DNA of 40,936 nt from Bacteroidales bacterium (GCA_023227835.1 JALOCI010000025.1:1-40936), one strand, 5' to 3'. Counted from the first letter of the stretch, positions 32,381 through 40,936 are shown. Notes: generated from the letters alone by a model not told the origin. Translations and numbers: made by a program.

Positions 32381-33928
32381 CTATCTTCCGAAAGAGAAAT
32401 CGTATTTTCTTATCATCTCTACGAGAGATTTCTCCGGGATTAGTGTATTGAACTGGCCCCAGAATTTCTCGTCATAGACATAAGATTGCTCCGAAAGGAA
32501 GTCTCTTGTTGACACTCTGTCCTCAGCCGGGAATCTTCTGACATTTACAGTATCTGTCTCACAGTTTGCCATTTCAAACCAGACATGAACATTTGATCCG
32601 AAGATTTTCCCTCTCTTTTTCATTCTCAAATCCAAATCTGCTCTGACATGATTCAGGTAATATTTCCCGCCATATTGAGCATAAGAGACCTCGTATCTTG
32701 CACTTAACGGAGTTGCCCTTATATGTCGGCTTTGTTTGAGCACCAATGTCTCCGCGGATTTGTGAACATAGGCAGGGTTTATTTCAAAGGTAGCCCTTAG
32801 AAGTGCATAATTCTCTGCATCTACATAGATTTTACCGGTGAACAGAGGATCTGTAACCTCCTCCCTCTGTACGAAAGAGAATACCCATACCCTTCTGTTA
32901 TCCAATACAGTTATATCGGTATGTGTGAATTCATAGTAATGGTTATACTGAATATCCAGGAAATCGGGCAGATTTTTTACCAGATCAAGCATCTGACAAG
33001 AATTTATGCTGGATTTCAGCTTTGTTACCAAAGTGTCATTATATCCTGAAGATGTCAGCCTTCGCATTTTCAACATCTTAACCTGCTCGCCGGAAAGTGA
33101 TCCCTGAATGCCGGTCTTGTATATCCTAAGAACAGCCTCAGTCATGTTGAATCCATTCCTGTTCTCCACCCCTTCACGAAAAAAGGTTGTCATATAGACC
33201 GGCTTAATCTGATAATTCTCCTCTCTTCGTTTTATCATCTCGCGAAGTGCTGCTTTCGGGTCGATAATGCGTACCACAATCTCCTGAAGGGGGACAATCT
33301 TCTGGTCCATGAAGATATCAATGTTGTGGCCTGACAAAAGTGAAGCACCGATAATTCTGTTCATGTAGCCCATATGTGAAATTCGAATCATGGATCCGGA
33401 GAGAGAGTCCGGGAACTTCAGCATGAACTCACCGTTGCGGTTTGAGAGGGCAGCCATTGAACTCCCTTCTACATTTATTGTACCGTAAATAACCGGTTCA
33501 CCTGTAATTCGATCCAGCAATTTCCCCTTTATAACAAGCATACTGTCAATGCTGATAACCGGCTCAGTATCATCTCCTGTATCGTTTTTCAGATATGGGA
33601 GATACAGTAAAAGATAGCTTCCCTGTATTCTAAGTTCTATATTGTCATTGGCGGTGATCTTCCTGACAAGATCCCTGAGATGATAATCGCCGGGGACAAT
33701 TTTCACCTTTCGGTCATTATCCACAAGCTCACTGTCATAAATAAAATAATACCCTGTAAGGTCCGATATCCTGCTGATCATCTGGTAAACAGTACCCTTT
33801 TTCATGTCAAAGCGGACATTCATCCCGAGAGAATCGAGTGTTGTCCGCTCCTGTGCCCACATTATTTGCGGGCAACACTGCATGATGCAGCATAAAATCA
33901 GGATAGCCAGGATATATCTCTTATTCAT
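32381..33928 (-). CDS. STN + CarboxypepD_reg-type exported protein, output of an ECF/FecR system
   Basis: A 515-aa protein with a signal peptide (ILAILILCCIMQCCPQIMWAQ). Residues about 35-110 are an STN domain (GMNVRFDMKKGTVYQMISRI, YYFIYDSELV). A carboxypeptidase-regulatory-like beta-sandwich follows, about 135-220 (GEPVIYGTINVEGSSMAALS, NRNGEFMLKFPD). The long C-terminal region (KPVYMTTFFREGVENRNGFN, YVDAENYALLRATFEI, DEKFWGQFNTLIPEKSL) is shared with the protein at 35365. There is no TonB-dependent barrel, although STN domains usually sit on one. The start overlaps the end of the FecR gene by 8 nt. It probably acts in the envelope and may signal through FecR. Confidence 0.85.
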   Translation of the reverse strand: MNKRYILAILILCCIMQCCPQIMWAQERTTLDSLGMNVRFDMKKGTVYQMISRISDLTGYYFIYDSELVDNDRKVKIVPGDYHLRDLVRKITANDNIELRIQGSYLLLYLPYLKNDTGDDTEPVISIDSMLVIKGKLLDRITGEPVIYGTINVEGSSMAALSNRNGEFMLKFPDSLSGSMIRISHMGYMNRIIGASLLSGHNIDIFMDQKIVPLQEIVVRIIDPKAALREMIKRREENYQIKPVYMTTFFREGVENRNGFNMTEAVLRIYKTGIQGSLSGEQVKMLKMRRLTSSGYNDTLVTKLKSSINSCQMLDLVKNLPDFLDIQYNHYYEFTHTDITVLDNRRVWVFSFVQREEVTDPLFTGKIYVDAENYALLRATFEINPAYVHKSAETLVLKQSRHIRATPLSARYEVSYAQYGGKYYLNHVRADLDLRMKKRGKIFGSNVHVWFEMANCETDTVNVRRFPAEDRVSTRDFLSEQSYVYDEKFWGQFNTLIPEKSLVEMIRKYDFSFGR

Positions 33929-34775
33929 ATATAGTTATAACATCCTCTCCGCTCTTATATTTAAGGTTCAGTGCTATACAAATCATTTGTGCAATTGATT
34001 CGGGTGTTGTATCTGTAAATGTTGCGGTAAGCCTGCGTTCCTCCAGTGATTTGTCCACTGAGAGTGTGACTCCCTGTGCTCCGCTGTTTGCCATTCTGTT
34101 TATAACATTTATGACATCTGCAAGCCTCTCATCCTTAAAGTGTATCTGATCCGAATATCTTGAGAACTGAGTTATATCAATTGTAGGTGCGACTTTAAGC
34201 GATTTCTCCTTTATAGTTGCTGTCTCTCCGGCTGCGACATTACCGCTTGACCCGCCTGATTTGAGTGTTATCTTAACAAGACCTGTCCTTACAGAGAGTG
34301 AAGGAGCCAGGGTATCCGTTGTCCTTACATTGAACGATGTCCCGAGAACCCTGATCTCCATTATGCCTGCATCTATTATGAAAGGAGCGTTCTTATCCTT
34401 GGCAACCTCAAAAAAAGCATCACCCTTTAGTGCTACTTCTCTTGTGTGTTTATCAAACTTTGAAGGATAGGTAATCTGTGATCCTGAAGCAAGATATACC
34501 ACAGAGCCGTCTTCAAGGGTCTTTACCAGGGTTGTGCTCTCTGTATTGCCTAGTATCATCATCTCCCTCTTTGATCCGGAGAGATCCGACAGAATGTAAA
34601 TTGTCGCGCAGGCTATCAGCACCAGAGAGGCTGCCAGGCTGAGAACAAATTTGCCTGTAAATAATGTAGCATCCCTTTTCACAACATTATCATCCAACAG
34701 ACCGTCCCGCTCAAGTCGATCATGAAGCTTATCCCATGCAAGGTCTGCCATTTTGTTGTTTTTCACTGAATTCAT
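33921..34775 (-). CDS. FecR-type anti-sigma factor
   Basis: A 284-aa protein. A short cytoplasmic N-terminus precedes one membrane helix (about 47-66, FVLSLAASLVLIACATIYIL). The periplasmic FecR domain (about 85-190) shows EDGSVVYLASGSQITYPSKF, GDAFFEVAKDKNAPFIIDAG and EIRVLGTSFNVRT. A C-terminal DUF4974/STN-like domain follows (SDQIHFKDERLADVINVINR to the end). It holds the adjacent ECF sigma factor in check until signalled from outside. It overlaps the sigma gene by 4 nt (ATGA). Confidence 0.94.
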   Translation of the reverse strand: MNSVKNNKMADLAWDKLHDRLERDGLLDDNVVKRDATLFTGKFVLSLAASLVLIACATIYILSDLSGSKREMMILGNTESTTLVKTLEDGSVVYLASGSQITYPSKFDKHTREVALKGDAFFEVAKDKNAPFIIDAGIMEIRVLGTSFNVRTTDTLAPSLSVRTGLVKITLKSGGSSGNVAAGETATIKEKSLKVAPTIDITQFSRYSDQIHFKDERLADVINVINRMANSGAQGVTLSVDKSLEERRLTATFTDTTPESIAQMICIALNLKYKSGEDVITIYE

Positions 34776-35320
34776 AATATTTCCGTATGTAATTCTATCT
34801 CTTTCCGTATTGTCTTTAGAGCCTTGGTAATCTCTGCCTCAATGGTTTTTACCGAGAGTGAGAGCGCTTCGGCAATCTCTGTATATTTTTTATTCTCGAA
34901 ACGATGCATCCTGAATATCTCCACTCTTCTCTCCGGCATCTTTGTCATGCTTTTTTTAAGGATCTCTTCCAATTCCCTGAACTCCAGCACATCTTGTCCT
35001 GTCGGCTGACTATCGTATCTTCCTGTTTCGTTTCTTAATATAAATCTTTCAGTTACTTTTTCATGTTCAAGGTATTGAAGAGAACGATTCCTGACCGATT
35101 TGTATAGGTATCCTTTAATTGAGTGCATTATCTGTAAACCGTCCCGCTCCTTCCAGATGTAGTAGAAAAGATCCTGAACAATCTCCTCCGAAACATCTCT
35201 TCTCCCTGTAATTCCTGCCGAGTAAAGGAGAAGAGGAGTATAGACCGACTTGAAGAGTGCCTCGAAAGTCGCAATATCCCCCTCCTTTATTCTCTTTATG
35301 ATAAACAGATCCTGAATCAT
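34772..35320 (-). CDS. ECF sigma factor (FecI-like, Bacteroidota type)
   Basis: A 182-aa protein. Region 2 includes FEALFKSVYTPLLLYSAGIT, EEIVQDLFYYIWKERD and SIKGYLYKSVRNRSLQYLEH. Region 4 includes MPERRVEIFRMHRFENKKYT, EIAEALSLSVKTIEAEITKA. These strings are typical of FecR-controlled sigma factors in Bacteroidota. It is coupled by a 4-nt overlap to the FecR gene. An exact TATATTTG box lies 22 nt upstream. Likely targets are the flanking CarboxypepD_reg-type genes. Confidence 0.95.
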   Translation of the reverse strand: MIQDLFIIKRIKEGDIATFEALFKSVYTPLLLYSAGITGRRDVSEEIVQDLFYYIWKERDGLQIMHSIKGYLYKSVRNRSLQYLEHEKVTERFILRNETGRYDSQPTGQDVLEFRELEEILKKSMTKMPERRVEIFRMHRFENKKYTEIAEALSLSVKTIEAEITKALKTIRKEIELHTEIL

Positions 35321-35341
35321 TTTGAATTAGTAAAACTTACT

Positions 35342-35349
35342 CAAATATA
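35342..35349 (-). promoter_or_regulatory. Bacteroidota -7 promoter box for the ECF/FecR operon
   Basis: TATATTTG on the minus strand, exact TAnnTTTG, 22 nt before the sigma factor ATG. Confidence 0.6.
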
Positions 35350-35364
35350 CAAAAAAGGAACCGT

Positions 35365-36627
35365 TTAATTTTTAATTGACTTTCTCAGTTTGTTTACAGC
35401 GTTTTCAAGTGATTGCTCAGGCTCGATAATGTTGTAGTCTTCCCAGAAGTTCTCGTCATAGAAATTGTCAACCTTATCTGAAAGTGAGTATGCGTCATTG
35501 AAAGCATTTTTTCTGGATGCCCTTAGAAGAAGCTTGTTCGATCTCTTTGTTATGACTGTCTCGGAGACAATCGCATAACTTGTTGAGAACAGTCGTCTCT
35601 TCCAGTCGCACTTGAATCTTAGTTCACTTCTGACATAGTTCAGATAACTCTTGTCACCCATTCTCTTGTAATTGACCAGAAATGTAACCTCCTCCGGTTT
35701 GAACCTCAGGCTGAACGGTTTTTTCTTCAGTATCATCTGTGTTGCCTTGTTCTTGTCATCCATGCTAAGGCTGAACTCTACTCTTGAAAATGTCAGTGTC
35801 TCCCTGTCTATATAGTATTTTCCGAAATAGAGAGGATAAGGAAGAACGACCTGTGGCTCAAAACTTACTACGTAGTGAGGTCTGTCGTCTATCATGACCG
35901 GCATCTCCATCCTGTAGTAATAATCACTCATGTTGATGTTTGTAAGCATCAGATCCGGATTCTTGACAGCATCAATATATATGGAGAGGTTCGGACCTCC
36001 GAGAAGTTTCACAAGCACAGTATCATCCATTTTTGGTGAAATTATTCGTCTTCCTTTGTACACCTGTACCTGATCTCCTTCAAGTCTCTGTTCGTTATAT
36101 TTTGTCTTATATATCTCAACTATAGCCTCAGCAACATTGACGTATGTGCTTCTTTTCTTAATCGTCTCCCTGTAAAATCCGGAGAGAAGATTATCTTCAC
36201 CGCTGTAGTTGTCTCCGATCCTGCTTATTGCCTCCTGGACAAGCTCTGCAGGGTCCTTGCCAAGTATTGTTATAGCCTCAAGAATATTCTCCTTAGGTGT
36301 AAGATAAACCACAAGCTTGTCAATTCTGACGCCATTTACCGGAATCACCTCTGTTTTGTATCCGATGCGTGACACCTCAATCGACCCGGCCTTTATATCA
36401 TTTTTTATCTTAATAGAAAACTCCCCGTCCTTGTTAGCGACGGTTCCAATGTTTGTACCGGTCACCGAGATATTTGCATACTCGAGAATCCTGTTTGTTG
36501 TTTTGTCCTTTACAATACCCTTAACCACATAAAAATCTTTATCGGCTTGGGCCCAGGCTGGTGTAATTATAGAAATGGACAATGCTACCAACATTAGCCT
36601 GAAGAAAAGATTAAGTCTTGTTTTCAT
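35365..36627 (-). CDS. CarboxypepD_reg-type exported protein, paralogue of the 32381 gene without STN
   Basis: About 420 aa from ATG 36627 (MKTRLNLFFRLMLVALSISI), chosen for a clean signal peptide ending PAWAQ; the longer reading starts at 36651. A carboxypeptidase-regulatory beta-sandwich (GIVKDKTTNRILEYANISVT, VANKDGEFSIKIKND) is followed by the same long domain as the 32381 protein: FYRETIKKRS, AEAIVEIYKTKYNEQ, YYIDRETLTFSRVEFSL and DENFWEDYNIIEPEQSLENA. It lacks the STN domain. It lies upstream of the sigma gene on the same strand with a promoter between, so it may be transcribed separately. Role unknown, probably at the outer membrane. Confidence 0.83.
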   Translation of the reverse strand: MKTRLNLFFRLMLVALSISIITPAWAQADKDFYVVKGIVKDKTTNRILEYANISVTGTNIGTVANKDGEFSIKIKNDIKAGSIEVSRIGYKTEVIPVNGVRIDKLVVYLTPKENILEAITILGKDPAELVQEAISRIGDNYSGEDNLLSGFYRETIKKRSTYVNVAEAIVEIYKTKYNEQRLEGDQVQVYKGRRIISPKMDDTVLVKLLGGPNLSIYIDAVKNPDLMLTNINMSDYYYRMEMPVMIDDRPHYVVSFEPQVVLPYPLYFGKYYIDRETLTFSRVEFSLSMDDKNKATQMILKKKPFSLRFKPEEVTFLVNYKRMGDKSYLNYVRSELRFKCDWKRRLFSTSYAIVSETVITKRSNKLLLRASRKNAFNDAYSLSDKVDNFYDENFWEDYNIIEPEQSLENAVNKLRKSIKN

Positions 36628-36865
36628 ATTTCTCTGAAATAAAGTTTCCAATCCGTTTACACATTAAAGACCGTTAACTGAAGAAATACCCTATAACTTT
36701 TTTACATTTTCCTGTGATTTTGCAATCGTGTAATTATTTTATTAAATTTACTACCATATTGCATGTGTTGTTTGATGTGCCGGGATAATGCCGTATGATT
36801 ACCTTCATGCACCGCTTTCCTTAAGAATATTCTGTACCAGATATTATAAACTAACACACAATTCA

Positions 36866-37402
36866 ATGGACACTAATGCTGAAATTCTTGTCGATAAAAG
36901 AACTATCGATGAGATTATTTCCAGAAATGAGGGAAAGCCGGGAAAGCTGCTCACCGCCATGGAAGAGATTCAGGAGGCCAATGAGTACAAATTCCTAGAC
37001 CCTCAAAGTATGGATTACCTCTCCTCCCGGACAAAGGTGCCGCTTTCTCAGATTTACAGCGTGGCTACCTTCTACTCATTTTTCAACCTGAAACCTCAGG
37101 GCAAGCATACCATAATTGTGTGCAGAGGCACAGCCTGTCACACAAAAGGCTCTAAGGTTCTACTTGACGACCTTGACGCCCTGCCTGGCTGCAAGGAGGC
37201 GTTCGAAGCAGGTGAAACCTGTTTCACTACTGAAGACAGACAAATAACAGTCAAAACCGTTGCATGTTTCGGACAGTGTGCGCTTGCGCCTGTTGTTGCA
37301 GTAGACGGCATTATCTACAGTAATGTAACATCCGAGAAGATACTGAAGTTATTACAAAACTTAAGGGAGGACAAAAAAGATGAAAATATCAGACTTTGCT
37401 AG
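36866..37402 (+). CDS. hydC: HydC/NuoE-type [2Fe-2S] subunit of a hydrogenase or transhydrogenase complex
   Basis: 178 aa from ATG 36866; the longer reading from 36788 adds 26 residues with no family resemblance. It is a thioredoxin-like [2Fe-2S] protein with four ligands C86, C91 (CRGTACHTKG), C134 and C138 (ACFGQCALAP). The N-terminal helical part (LLTAMEEIQEANEYKFLD, YLSSRTKVPLSQIYSVATFY) is typical of NuoE/HydC. It overlaps hydB by 23 nt, and hydB has its own strong GGGAGG ribosome site inside this gene's end. It passes electrons in a soluble NADH-linked complex. Confidence 0.92.
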   Translation: MDTNAEILVDKRTIDEIISRNEGKPGKLLTAMEEIQEANEYKFLDPQSMDYLSSRTKVPLSQIYSVATFYSFFNLKPQGKHTIIVCRGTACHTKGSKVLLDDLDALPGCKEAFEAGETCFTTEDRQITVKTVACFGQCALAPVVAVDGIIYSNVTSEKILKLLQNLREDKKDENIRLC

Positions 37403-40400
37403 TTTGGATGGTATCCGAAAAAAAGCAGCCGCAAAAATTCTTCCTGACAGGCCTTATATCGCAATCGGTATGGGAACCTGCGGTATCGGAAGGGGCGCAG
37501 AGGTCCTCTATGACAGTTTTGAGAGAATAATCAAAGAGAGAGGACTTGACATAATTCTTAAAAAGACAGGGTGCTTCGGATTTTGCGCCGAGGAACCGCT
37601 TGTGAATATTTATATTCCGGGCAAACCTCTTGTTATTTTACACAGAGTATCAGAGGTGGATGTAATACCAGTAATATCCGGCATACAGAAGGGGATAATG
37701 CCTTTCAGAAACGTTCTCTGCCGGATAGAAGAGTGGGATTTTATCACTGGGAAATATGAATTCGGAAAGGGTCTTGAGGAACATCCTCTCTGGAACGAGA
37801 TACCTTTCTTCAAATGGCAGAAAAAGATTGTGCTCCGCAACTGCGGGCTGATAGTTCCGGACGATATAGAGGAGTACATAGCTGTAGGCGGATATTTTCC
37901 GTTATATAGTGTACTTACAGGCAAATCCCCTCAGGAGGTGATTGACGAAGTTAAGCTTTCGAAACTCCGTGGCCGCGGAGGAGCCGGTTTCCCGACCGGC
38001 CAGAAGTGGGAACTTATGGCAAAAGTCAATTCTGAACAAAAGTATGTGATTTGCAATGCCGATGAGGGTGACCCCGGAGCTTTCATGAACAGGAATGAGA
38101 TAGAGAGCGACCCGTTCATGCTCCTCGAGGGCATGACCATAGGTGCTTACGCAATGGGGGCATCAAAAGGAGTGGTATATATCAGGGCCGAGTATCCTCT
38201 TGCAGTCAAGCGGCTGAAAGGTGCAATCGACCAGGCTAAAGCTCTCGGACTTCTGGGACATAATATTATGGGAACCGGATTTAATTTTGAGATTGATATA
38301 GTAGAGGGGGCCGGAGCTTTTGTCTGTGGTGAGGAGACCGCGCTTATACGCAGTATCGAAGGCAGGGCCGGAAGGCCTATTCCTAGACCTCCTTATCCTG
38401 CTGTAAAAGGCGTTTTCGGATTCCCGACCAACATAAACAATGTTGAAACATGGTGCAATATACCGGTTGTAATGTCAAAGGGAGGCGCATGGTTTACAGG
38501 AACAGGTACTGAAAAAAGTTCAGGGACCAAGGTTTTCTCGCTTGTTGGCAAGGTTAAGAACACCGGTCTTGTCGAGCTTCCTTTAGGCTCAACACTGGAG
38601 ACTATAGTATTCAGAATCGGAGAGGGCACAGGAAGCCAGAAAAGAGTAAAGGCCGTACAGACAGGAGGCCCTTCAGGAGGATGCATCCCTATAGATTACC
38701 TTAAGACACCCGTGGATTATGAATCACTTAATGCGTTAGGGGCGATAATGGGTTCTGGCGGCATGGTTGTTATGGACCAGGACAACTGTATGGTTGATGT
38801 GGCCCGTTATTTTACCGAATTTTCGAACTCGGAATCGTGCGGAAAATGTACTCCTTGCCGTGAGGGTCTTGCACAAACTCTTGAGATACTTAAGAAGTTT
38901 ACAAATGGGACTGCGGTAGCACAGGACATCGGCACACTGGAAGAGCTGGGCAAGGTAATAAAGGCTACGGCCCTCTGCGGTCTTGGTCAGACGGCTCCAA
39001 ATCCGGTGCTCACAACCCTTAGATACTTCAAGGATGAGTATGATCACCACATGATTGAGAAGAAGTGTGAACCCGGAATCTGCCAGGATTTATTTACTGC
39101 TCTTTGCGAGAACAGTTGCCCTATGCACATGAATATACCTCAGTATCTCCAACTTCTCAAAGAGGATAAGCTGGAAGACGCATTTGAATCAACATTGAGA
39201 GACAATCCGCTTCCATCCACCATCGGACGTATCTGTCACTTCCACTGCCAGATGAAATGCCGTCGTGAGGGTATTGACGCTCCGGTATCACAAGGTGAAA
39301 TTCACCGTTATATCTCTGACACTATATATGCCGAAGGAAAGACAAGGAAGATATATGACAGGCTTATCAACGAGAAGATGCCTCCTACATACAAAAAGAT
39401 AGCAATAATCGGCGGAGGCCCCGCAGGGCTTACTGCTGCCTATTATCTGGCCAGACTCGGACATGATGTGACTGTATATGATTCCGAGAGCGAGGCCGGG
39501 GGTATCCTGAGATGGGGAATTCCTAAGTACAGGCTTCCGCTGGAGGTGCTGCAGCGCGAGATTGAGTTCATCAAAGAGCTTGGAGTAAGATTTGTTTTCA
39601 ACACTACCGTGGGAAAAGAGATTTCCATGGAACAGCTTGAGCATGACAATCATGCAGTTATTATTGCTGTCGGTGCAAATAAGGACACAGAGCTTCAGAT
39701 ACCTGGCAATAAGCTGAACGGAGTAATATCAGGCATGGACTTTCTTAAAGATGTTGCCCTCGGCAAAACACCGGAGCTAGGAGATCATGTCGTTATAGTG
39801 GGTGCCGGTAACGTGGCAATAGATGCGGCACGGACAGCCCAGAGATTCGGAACCGAAGTGACTGTCGTGTACAGAAGATTAAAATCAGACATGCCTGCGA
39901 ACAAGGACGAGATCAAGGAGGCCGAGAATGAAGGCGTTAACTTCCTCTTCCTGTGCAATCCTGATGAGATTCTAGCCGATGCAAACGATAAGGTAAGGGG
40001 TATAAATCTTATGAAGATGGCTTGCGGGGAGATTGATCTTTCCAACAGACGTAAACCTGTTCCTACAGGTGAAAGCTTCACAATCAACTGCGACACCGTA
40101 ATTATGGCCATCGGAGAAGAGGTAGAGGCTGGTTTTGCCAAAGAGCATGGAATAAGAACATTGAGTAACGGTAACATTTTTGTTGATCATTTCTCTCAAG
40201 AGACATCACTGCCGAAGTTCTACGCTATCGGGGATGCAACTACAGGTCCTGCTACAGCTGCCGAGGCAATGGGTCTTGCGAAGAAGGCTGCTGAGATCAT
40301 TGATTATAAATTGATGGATAAAAGACGTTTCCACAGGCTGTTCAGGGAGTTTGAATACAGTGACGATGTTCCGCTTAAGCCTGAGGGAGGAAACAGACAT

Positions 40401-40544
40401 TACTCAGTAAAACGTCCGCTTGAGGAGAGAATCGGCAACTTCAACGAGATAAGTCTCGGTTACACACCGGCACAAGCCTATGCAGAGGCAGCAAGGTGTC
40501 TGCGCTGCGATGTCCGCACTACCGTCAAAACAGAGGAGGAATAA
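37380..40544 (+). CDS. hydB: HydB/NuoF-type diaphorase fused to a GltD/NfnB-type flavoprotein
   Basis: A 1054-aa fusion. Residues 1-110 are a thioredoxin-like [2Fe-2S] domain (GMGTCGIGRGA with C34; TGCFGFCAEEPL with C65, C69). Residues about 130-565 are a NuoF FMN/NADH domain (RGRGGAGFPTGQKWE, CNADEGDPGAF, GAGAFVCGEETALI) with a 4Fe-4S motif SCGKCTPCREG near 484-494. Residues about 570-1054 match the glutamate synthase small subunit/NfnB fold: cysteine-rich N-part (ALCENSCPMHMNIPQYLQLL, ICHFHCQMKCRREGI), FAD motif IIGGGPAGLTAAYYLA near 675-690 and NADPH-site motif IVGAGNVAIDAARTAQRFG near 803-821. It suggests electron transfer among NADH, NADPH and ferredoxin or hydrogen. The reading frame is open throughout. 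Confidence 0.93.
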   Translation: MKISDFASLDGIRKKAAAKILPDRPYIAIGMGTCGIGRGAEVLYDSFERIIKERGLDIILKKTGCFGFCAEEPLVNIYIPGKPLVILHRVSEVDVIPVISGIQKGIMPFRNVLCRIEEWDFITGKYEFGKGLEEHPLWNEIPFFKWQKKIVLRNCGLIVPDDIEEYIAVGGYFPLYSVLTGKSPQEVIDEVKLSKLRGRGGAGFPTGQKWELMAKVNSEQKYVICNADEGDPGAFMNRNEIESDPFMLLEGMTIGAYAMGASKGVVYIRAEYPLAVKRLKGAIDQAKALGLLGHNIMGTGFNFEIDIVEGAGAFVCGEETALIRSIEGRAGRPIPRPPYPAVKGVFGFPTNINNVETWCNIPVVMSKGGAWFTGTGTEKSSGTKVFSLVGKVKNTGLVELPLGSTLETIVFRIGEGTGSQKRVKAVQTGGPSGGCIPIDYLKTPVDYESLNALGAIMGSGGMVVMDQDNCMVDVARYFTEFSNSESCGKCTPCREGLAQTLEILKKFTNGTAVAQDIGTLEELGKVIKATALCGLGQTAPNPVLTTLRYFKDEYDHHMIEKKCEPGICQDLFTALCENSCPMHMNIPQYLQLLKEDKLEDAFESTLRDNPLPSTIGRICHFHCQMKCRREGIDAPVSQGEIHRYISDTIYAEGKTRKIYDRLINEKMPPTYKKIAIIGGGPAGLTAAYYLARLGHDVTVYDSESEAGGILRWGIPKYRLPLEVLQREIEFIKELGVRFVFNTTVGKEISMEQLEHDNHAVIIAVGANKDTELQIPGNKLNGVISGMDFLKDVALGKTPELGDHVVIVGAGNVAIDAARTAQRFGTEVTVVYRRLKSDMPANKDEIKEAENEGVNFLFLCNPDEILADANDKVRGINLMKMACGEIDLSNRRKPVPTGESFTINCDTVIMAIGEEVEAGFAKEHGIRTLSNGNIFVDHFSQETSLPKFYAIGDATTGPATAAEAMGLAKKAAEIIDYKLMDKRRFHRLFREFEYSDDVPLKPEGGNRHYSVKRPLEERIGNFNEISLGYTPAQAYAEAARCLRCDVRTTVKTEEE

Positions 40545-40546
40545 TC

Positions 40547-40936
40547 ATGGAAAAAAATAATGTAAACATAACTGTAGACGGCATGGGATATCAGGTTCCG
40601 GCCGGCACAACAATTCTGGAGGCTTGCCGCGGGATAGGAATACAAATACCATCACTTTGCTACATGAAGGATGTCTCCCACGATGCCTCCTGCGCTATAT
40701 GTGTTGTCGAGGTTAAGGGTGCAAAAGCCCTGGTAAGGTCTTGCATAAGTAATGTTGCAGAGGGAATGGAGATCAGGACACACTCTCCGCTTGTAGACCA
40801 GGCAAGAAAAATCAATCTTGAATTAATACTTGCCAACCATCCTAAAGATTGCCTTATATGCGAAAGGAACGGCAACTGTGAGTTGCAGGACCTGACAGCA
40901 ACCATAGGAATCAAGGAGACTATTTTCACAAGGACC
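40547..40936 (+). CDS. hydA: HydA-type [FeFe]-hydrogenase or NuoG-like subunit, N-terminal part
   Basis: The first 130 codons from ATG 40547, 2 nt after the hydB stop, continuing past the window. The N-terminus is a plant-type [2Fe-2S] ferredoxin domain with ligands C38, C49, C52 and C66 (SLCYMKDVSHDASCAICVVE). It is followed by a His-Cys 4Fe-4S site H98, C102, C105, C111 (HPKDCLICERNGNCELQ). This layout begins HydA of bifurcating [FeFe]-hydrogenases, NuoG and some formate dehydrogenases. The hydC-hydB context favours a hydrogenase, but the H-cluster region lies outside the window. Confidence 0.75.
   Translation, partial: MEKNNVNITVDGMGYQVPAGTTILEACRGIGIQIPSLCYMKDVSHDASCAICVVEVKGAKALVRSCISNVAEGMEIRTHSPLVDQARKINLELILANHPKDCLICERNGNCELQDLTATIGIKETIFTRT

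Noticed and set aside
37380..40544. HydB-GltD fusion as a frameshift or assembly artefact
   Set aside because: The frame is continuous and conserved motifs of both parts occur in order with a natural linker, so the fusion appears real in this sequence.
1..40936. rRNA, tRNA or integrase/transposase genes
   Set aside because: No conserved rRNA or tRNA segments and no recombinase motifs were seen while reading the window; short tRNAs could be missed by eye.

Overview
The window looks like a chromosomal segment of an anaerobic Bacteroidota, most likely order Bacteroidales. The evidence is: several promoters with the Bacteroidota -7 box TAnnTTTG just upstream of genes; an ECF sigma/FecR pair with STN and CarboxypepD_reg-type proteins; a 6-bladed beta-propeller lipoprotein; LytTR regulators; an S9 peptidase; and a HydCBA-type [FeFe]-hydrogenase operon. 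No rRNA, tRNA, CRISPR array, transposase or integrase gene was seen.

Layout. 1-2.4 kb is an AT-rich accessory cassette on the minus strand: three overlapping genes (P-loop kinase, PIN-GNAT-ASCH/EVE, and an ASCH protein cut by the window edge). It is preceded by a hairpin resembling an integron attC site. 2.5-6 kb holds a lipoprotein with strongly skewed composition and a Fic protein with an operator-like triple repeat, both embedded in copies of a large palindromic repeat. 6-8.3 kb is glpK-glpF (glycerol uptake and phosphorylation). 8.4-15.9 kb alternates secreted or lipoprotein-type genes (duplicated-domain protein, polysaccharide deacetylase, S41 peptidase) and an ABC-F ATPase with more palindromic repeats and 7-bp tandem arrays. 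15.9-17.2 kb is an ECF sigma gene with two small membrane proteins. 17.2-25.2 kb is a long minus-strand series: YbaK deacylase, cyclase, STAS protein, a 992-aa gluzincin/propeller protein, an anchored repeat protein, PrsW protease, membrane LytTR regulator, and a LiaF-like protein. This looks like envelope sensing. 25.3-32.4 kb carries a cupin, ALDH, propeller lipoprotein, S9 peptidase and DEAD-box helicase. 32.4-36.6 kb is an ECF/FecR locus flanked by two paralogous CarboxypepD_reg proteins. 36.9 kb to the edge is hydC-hydB-hydA, with hydB fused to a GltD/NfnB-like flavoprotein.

The most unusual content is: (i) five copies of a long palindromic intergenic element whose stems change in a compensatory way in one copy while a loop stays fixed, often sitting next to 7-bp tandem arrays; (ii) the kinase/PIN-GNAT-ASCH/ASCH cassette behind an attC-like hairpin; (iii) the HydB-GltD fusion, which suggests a hydrogenase that also handles NADP(H); (iv) a probable attenuator with a five-codon leader ORF upstream of the ABC-F gene. 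All functional statements are from reading the sequence; no database search was run.
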